Notes under the pieces: generated by a model
Told to the model about the DNA's origin: nothing
What the model saw: the letters and a program-made list of their open reading frames with translations, nothing else
Databases searched by the model: none
Assembly (NCBI GenBank): GCA_001662425.1
Contig: BDDC01000211.1
Span: 1 to 64,000, forward strand
Origin: Chlamydomonas sphaeroides
Taxonomy: Eukaryota > Chlorophyta > Chlorophyceae > Chlamydomonadales > Chlamydomonadaceae
Length of the DNA: 64,000 nt
Direction: 5' to 3'
Made by a program: the position numbers and the translations under genes
Shown here: piece after piece, positions 59,423 to 64,000 of the stretch
Layout: each line of letters begins with the position of its first letter
Position numbering within the stretch: the stretch's first letter is position 1

Positions 59423-61670
59423 ATGAGCGGTGAGCCTGAGCTGACGTGCTAGGGGCACTGTCATGTAGCCGGTGCGCAGCTGAGTTTGTAGCGCCGCATG
59501 CGATGCAGACGCGGAGGGCGACCTGCTTGTGGTCCTCATCGACCTCGCGCTGTTTCGCCAGGACGACGCAATCGATGCGCGGCCGGCAGAGCTGCTCGCG
59601 CAGGTGGGCACGGCACGCACGCCGCCCAGGCCCCGCTGCGCGGCCCCGACCCCTGCTGCTCGCCCCCGGAGCTCGCGCCAGCCCGCTTCCTATCGTGCCC
59701 GCAAACAATTTCTCACTGAACCTACTATCAATTCCCACACCGCCCATAACTCCCACGACCCTCGCCCCAGCTGCTGGCGTTCACCAACGCCTACACCATG
59801 CTGAGCAGCCACAACCGCCTCGTCGTGTTCGCCGGCCAGCACGACATGTGGTGAGCGCGCCCATGCCGCAGCGCCCCGCCCCCGCACGCAGACCCCCAGC
59901 AGCCCTTCCCTCAGCCACGGCGCCTCACTCACCCGGGGAGGGGTCCTCACGGGCACCGCTAGCCCGCCTGCGGCCGCCCCATCCCTCACCCCGCCCTGCC
60001 GTCCCACGAGCGCCCTCCCACACATCCCTGCATCCCCACCCCACTACTCATGATCGGCCGCACGGCACTCTCGTCACAAGGTCCCTTTGCGCACGTGCCT
60101 GGCATACCCCGACACGCGCCCCCGCACGCCTCCTGCTCCCTCCCCCCGACCCCCAGCCACTTGGTTCACATGGGGCTGGGCGAGGACGCCTCCAACACAA
60201 GCGTCTTCCCCGCCGCCTCGCTGCACGCCAAGCTGGACGAGCTGGTGCAGCGCTGCGCCGCCGCGCAGGGGCCGGGTGCGGGCGTGGGCATGCGGGGCGG
60301 GGTGGTGGTCGGGGCCCGGGTGGCGGGGGGCCGGGGCTGCATCGTGTCGGCGGGCGGCAGCCGCGGGCCGGGGGCCGCCGCAGGAGGCCGCCGCGTATGG
60401 TGCTGAGCCCAGCTCCGGCCCGGCTCCGGCCCGGCTCGGGCCCTAGGCTCGCTGCGACTGCCGCTGGGGCTGCTGCTAGCGGCTGGCAGCCGGGGGACTG
60501 CGGCTGGAGCGCTGCACATGCGGCGCTGGGCCCGGCCCAGTGCCTATAATGCACCTGGAGCTGCCGGTTCCGTGGCGGGGGCGACCATGCTTGTGCAGCA
60601 CGGCACGTCGCCCCAAAGCCACACCTCCGTTGTAGGCCACGGGCCTCATGCCACCCCCCTGCTCCCCTCCCCTGCCCTCACCCACACCCACGCCCTCCCT
60701 CTGCCTTCCCTCCCTCCCACCCACCCCGCAGCCGCCTCCTCGGCGCCAGGCACCTTTGCGCTGTCCGGCTCGCTCTCCCGCGCGCTCTGCCTTGTCCACC
60801 GGCTGCAGCAGCAGGCGGCGGCGCGCGGCGGCCGCGGCCGCGGCGGCCCCCGGCTGCTGTGCCTGGTGGGCAGCCCCGACTGCAGCGCCCAGTACATTCC
60901 CGTCATGAACGCCATCTTCTCGGCCCAGGTGCGGCAGCCGTCGGGACCCCTGCCAGAACGACCCCTGCAGGGGCCCCAACGCCAGCCGCAGTGCCGCCGG
61001 CTGCGCTGGGGGCCTCCGACGGTTTGCCCCGGATGGCGCCCCTGCCCTGGCCGGTGGCCCTGCAGGCTCCCTCGGCGCCACTCCTTGCTGACCGGATACT
61101 CCTGCCGCCTGCACGCGCCGTGCCGTTCTGTCTCCCCGCAGCGCGCGCAGGTGGTGATTGACGCCGTGGTGCTGGGTCTCGAGGACTCGTCCTTCCTGCA
61201 GCAGGCAGCGCACCTGACCGGCGGCCTCTACTTCCGGCCGCAGCAGCGCCGCAGCCTGCTGGGCCTGCTGCTCAACCACTTTGCGACCGACACCGCCACG
61301 CGCGGCCAGCTGGACGCGTCGCAGGTGTGTGGGGCAGCCAGCCTGGTTGCAAGATGACTTCTATAACACGGAGTTCTATAATAAGGAGTGCTATGATAAG
61401 GAGTGCTATGAGGGAGTTACACACAGCCTATGATGGCTTTGGTGAGGCAACCGAGGGCACCGGCCACCTTGCTCGCAGGCGCTGGGCGTCGACTTCCGCG
61501 CCTCGTGCTTCTGCCACAAGTACATCATCGAGACCGGCTTCGTGTGCTCGGTGTGTCTGTCCATCTTCTGCCAGCCCTCGCGGTCGTGCAGCACATGCGG
61601 TACCGATTTTAGCGCGGCGGCGGGCGGCAGGGCGGCGGCGGGCGGCGCGGCGGATGGGGCGCACGAGTAG
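59423..61670 (+). CDS. GTF2H3: TFIIH core subunit p34 / Tfb4
   Basis: Structural subunit of the TFIIH core, needed for RNA polymerase II initiation and nucleotide-excision repair, pairing with p44. Exons: 59423-59429, 59509-59603, 59771-59850, 60157-60275, 60732-60928, 61142-61324, 61479-61670. They total 873 nt, 290 aa, close to the human 308 aa. Order: von Willebrand A-like domain (LLVVLIDLALF; LLAFTNAYTMLSSHNRLVVF; LSGSLSRALCLVHRL; QYIPVMNAIFSAQ; VVIDAVVLGLEDSSFLQQAA; HLTGGLYFRP), then a C-terminal C4 zinc finger (CFCHK, TGFVCSVCLSIFC, CSTCGTDF). The frame of exon 2 has a stop and no ATG upstream. ATGAGCG at 59423, followed by gtgagc, supplies an in-frame start when spliced to 59509, giving MSDAEGDLLVV. 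That 7-nt coding exon is inferred; everything else is clear. Confidence 0.93.
61350..61412. repeat. Short tandem repeat in Tfb4 intron 6
   Basis: Imperfect copies of taaggagtgctatga and related ctataa(c/t) units. AT-rich island in a GC-rich gene. No function seen. Confidence 0.6.
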
Positions 61671-63673
61671 CGCGGAGGCGTGTGACGGGGCCGGTATGGG
61701 AGGGCTTTCTGCAGCCGAGCACAGGACGTCGTCAGGAGGGCTTGCCTCGGAGAGCCAGGGACATCAGATGCGGTGGCAGAGCGGCACGGCAGGAGGATGG
61801 GTTGCAATAGGAACGGTTAGCCGGGTAGGAGACAAGAGGCGACGCCCCTGGCCAGAGGCGGTGGCGAACGAATGGCGGCGAACGAACGAGGCGTGCAGGG
61901 GAGGCGGCGGGACTTGCGCGAGGCGTGTGCGTTGTGCGGATGACGGGGCCGGAGCCGAGGTAGGCATCGCGATGGATGGACTTGGCTGCTGCGCGGAGTG
62001 GAGTCTCTACTCCTCCTTCGGGAGGCCATGTGACGAGTTCTTCTTCGCCTTCTTCGTCAGGGGCGAGGTAACATCCCTCCCAGCATTCGCTGGGTATCAG
62101 CAGTCCGCGTAAGTACTGACGGCCCTCGAATGGACGCGGCAGCGGTGGCAGTGTCTGACTATGTGGAAATAGGAGGACAATGGTGGTCGGGGAGATGTGG
62201 TTCCGGAAATGGTTCCTGCAGGCTGCGGATGTCTCCCCTTGATATGAACTCTTTCTTGGTCTACTGGGAACAGCTCTACTCGTACGGGGTGCGATGTAAC
62301 GACTTCCTCTCCTGCTGGGGCGGCTCTAGGTGGCGTGCGATTGACCCGCCCTCAGTTGCCTGTCGCACTTTCGTGCCGCGCCTCTCAAGTCCTACAGCGA
62401 GGGCGGTTGGCCTCAGGTCCCAGCAACCCAGTCTGATTCGCGGCACGTTTGCCTTGCTGGCGTACGACAAGCAGATGTTCATGTGGCTTACAGTGTCCTA
62501 CCTAGGCTCGCAGCCCCCATGCACGAGCCCTGCTGTACGCCCTGCCATGCACGTGTGTGCGCCAAGTGGGCCCAACCACCTCCATGGCGCCAGGTGGCCA
62601 GGAGGCCACCTGCCGGTGACCCATGCTACCAACACCCCTCAACTCTGCAGAACAACGAACAACTGCTGCGATGTCTAAGGCACGCAGGCAGCAGCGCCGG
62701 GGCGCCGGAGTTTCACTCGGCCAGCAACGGCCAGCAACGGCCAGCAGGGCGGTGTGCCCTGCCTGCCCCAGTCGTCCCGCCGCCTCTGCCCGCAGCAGCT
62801 TGCACGAGCCAGCTAGCTGGCAAGGCGCCAACGCCAGGAGGTCGACGTACTACTGTGGCAATCATGCGAAGGCTGGCCGATGTGCCAACCAGCTTAGCCG
62901 GCTCGCCTCGCACCGCGGCGGACGCCGGCGTTATGCAGTAACCGCGCACAAAACATGAGCGGCTTGCCTGTCGTGAGGCATGCACATCACTGCACAAACG
63001 CTGCATGCGGCCAGCAATTGCACACCAACCGGCGATCGAATGCCAGCAATAAACCCATGCCATAGCTAGGCGTCTGCTTGACAACTGCGTGCTGATTCGT
63101 GGAAATCCCCCTAAACCGCATGCCAGCATGAACAGCATCATCCATGCAGGCAGCTGCCAGACGACGGTGCGTCAGACTTGTTGCACAAGCAAGCGCCCTC
63201 CCTGCGTAGCCCTCTGCCTTACCGCCCAACCTCTCTCAGTCAAGGCAGGCCGCGCTTCCCTCAACGCGCTCCCGCCAACCTGCAAAACACGGCCGCCCTC
63301 GCGGCGGCCTGGGCTGTCTCCCCGCCTTCACACCCATCTCTGGTCAAGCATGCGCCCCAGCCCCACACTCCGTTCGCGTCATGTTTACTCGAAGCCACCA
63401 CGCCTCCACCACGCCTGCGTCCACTCGTTCGCCGCGCCGTGGGCCGTGAGGTGAAGATGCTAAAATTGTGACAGACACGGCACGATGCGGCGGCACATGC
63501 GGCACGCGCCCTTATGCTCAATTGCGAAACACGAAATGAGCGAGACGCGGAAGCCACCACTGAGGTACGACAGTACGGCGCCATGGCGGCGGCGGCGCTT
63601 GGTGGGCGCTGCGGATGCCTGCTGCTGAGTAGCCACGGCCCTGCCTCAGACAAGACCGCTGGGGCCCGCCCCC
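61671..63673. other. Intergenic region downstream of Tfb4
   Basis: About 2 kb, less GC-rich. It holds the Tfb4 3' UTR, a TGTAA candidate at 62295-62299, an exon-like Nudix-resembling stretch near 61995-62070 and an unassigned 182-codon open frame at 62130-62678. Past 62700 I see nothing coding until the minus-strand exon at 63674. Confidence 0.5.
62130..62678 (+). CDS. Unassigned 182-codon open frame (doubtful gene)
   Basis: This frame reads through sequence of ordinary composition rather than GC-rich shadow sequence. It encodes an aromatic and Cys-containing protein (SDYVEIGGQWWSGRCGSGNG; MNSFLVYWEQLYSYGVRCND; FALLAYDKQMFMWLTVSYLG). I recognise no family. It could be part of an unspliced gene, the 3' UTR of Tfb4 or a transposon relic. 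The TGTAA at 62295 falls inside it, which argues against a gene. Confidence 0.2.
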   Translation: MDAAAVAVSDYVEIGGQWWSGRCGSGNGSCRLRMSPLDMNSFLVYWEQLYSYGVRCNDFLSCWGGSRWRAIDPPSVACRTFVPRLSSPTARAVGLRSQQPSLIRGTFALLAYDKQMFMWLTVSYLGSQPPCTSPAVRPAMHVCAPSGPNHLHGARWPGGHLPVTHATNTPQLCRTTNNCCDV

Positions 63674-63925
63674 TTACTTGCGCTTGGCAAACGCAAAGCC
63701 GCCGGTGCGCTGCCACTTGGCCAGGCCCGAGATGAAGCGCTCGCGCCGCATCTCCCAGGCCCGCACCGCAGCCAGCACCAGCCCCGCCGCCGCCGCGCCG
63801 CACGCCACCAGCGCCGGCCAGCCGCCTACCGCCGCCGCGCCGTCTGCGCTGACGGCCGCCGTCATCGCAGCAAGCGTCGCGAGCAGGACCGCCACGCCCG
63901 CGGCGACCGAGAGCGCGTAGCACAC
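63674..63925 (-). CDS. Last exon of a small membrane protein (5' part outside window)
   Basis: After an acceptor (ctgcag) at 63926, the exon encodes CYALSVAAGVAVLLATLAAM, a second hydrophobic span (WPALVACGAAAAGLVLAAV), then a basic tail RAWEMRRERFISGLAKWQRT and GGFAFAKRK before the stop. Two transmembrane segments and a positively charged end are clear. The AKRK end could act as a dibasic ER-retrieval signal, but a plastid location is equally possible. The family is not recognised. Upstream exons lie beyond 63926 and past the window. Confidence 0.65.
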   Translation of the reverse strand: MCYALSVAAGVAVLLATLAAMTAAVSADGAAAVGGWPALVACGAAAAGLVLAAVRAWEMRRERFISGLAKWQRTGGFAFAKRK

Positions 63926-64000
63926 CTGCAGGTTGCGTGGGACAAGGCGTGCAGCGACAGGGGCGTGCCGGTACCTTGCGTGAGTGAGCAGCTGTGCACG

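Noticed and set aside
1..64000. tRNA, rRNA, CRISPR arrays, bacterial operons or organelle genes
   Set aside because: I looked for T-loop motifs, regularly spaced repeats and operon-like gene packing on both strands and found none; gene structure is nuclear eukaryotic throughout.

Overview
This window is nuclear genomic DNA of a green alga, most likely a core chlorophyte (Chlorophyceae-like). The evidence is strong GC bias, intron-dense genes with short GT-AG introns, very Ala/Gly/Pro-rich low-complexity inserts inside conserved eukaryotic proteins, TGTAA motifs of the chlorophyte poly(A) type, and plant/algal protein architectures. There is no sign of bacterial operons, CRISPR or an organelle genome. 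Two assembly gaps (N runs) lie at 32591-32949 and 55532-55871.

Layout, left to right. 1-2116 (minus): WDR20/CreC-type WD40 protein, cut by the left edge. 3080-13084 (plus): BIG-family Sec7 ARF-GEF, 11 exons, 2510 aa. 14205-22836 (minus): ePHD + AAA ATPase of the ATAD2-related plant BRP1 type, with a second degenerate ATPase module. 22837-24955: intergenic, with a reverse-transcriptase relic. 24956-28509 (plus): 11-exon secreted Cys-rich protein with a repeated module and a hydrophobic tail, apparently undescribed. 29501-35722 (plus): large helical protein ending in a MYND zinc finger, broken by gap 1. 37820-43583 (minus): APC-superfamily amino-acid/GABA-type permease, 14 exons, 635 aa. 46094-48260 (minus): CREST-superfamily membrane protein with a Cys-rich motif. 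48530-55435 (plus): BAG6-like ubiquitin-like-domain chaperone, 15 exons, 1255 aa. 56852-59199 (minus): organellar peptide deformylase. 59423-61670 (plus): TFIIH subunit p34/Tfb4, 7 exons, 290 aa, with a 7-nt first coding exon. 63674-63925 (minus): last exon of a membrane protein that runs off the right edge.

Exon models were built by hand from reading frames, GT/AG sites and phase. For BIG, the Cys-rich gene, the permease, the CREST gene, BAG6 and Tfb4, the summed exon lengths are exact multiples of three with conserved frame throughout. The WDR20, BRP1 3' end, MYND and deformylase 3' end models are incomplete. The genes are functionally unrelated housekeeping genes (membrane traffic, chromatin, protein quality control, transcription/repair, organellar N-terminal processing). 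Several are divergent pairs with short shared promoters (48261-48529 and 59200-59422).

The most unusual signal is recurrent. In four introns of three unrelated genes (BIG, permease, BAG6 twice), the exon 3' end plus its 5' splice site is present a second time inside the following intron. In a fifth intron (MYND gene) the acceptor region is duplicated. This looks like repeated tandem duplication across splice sites, a proposed route to alternative donors and to intron gain.
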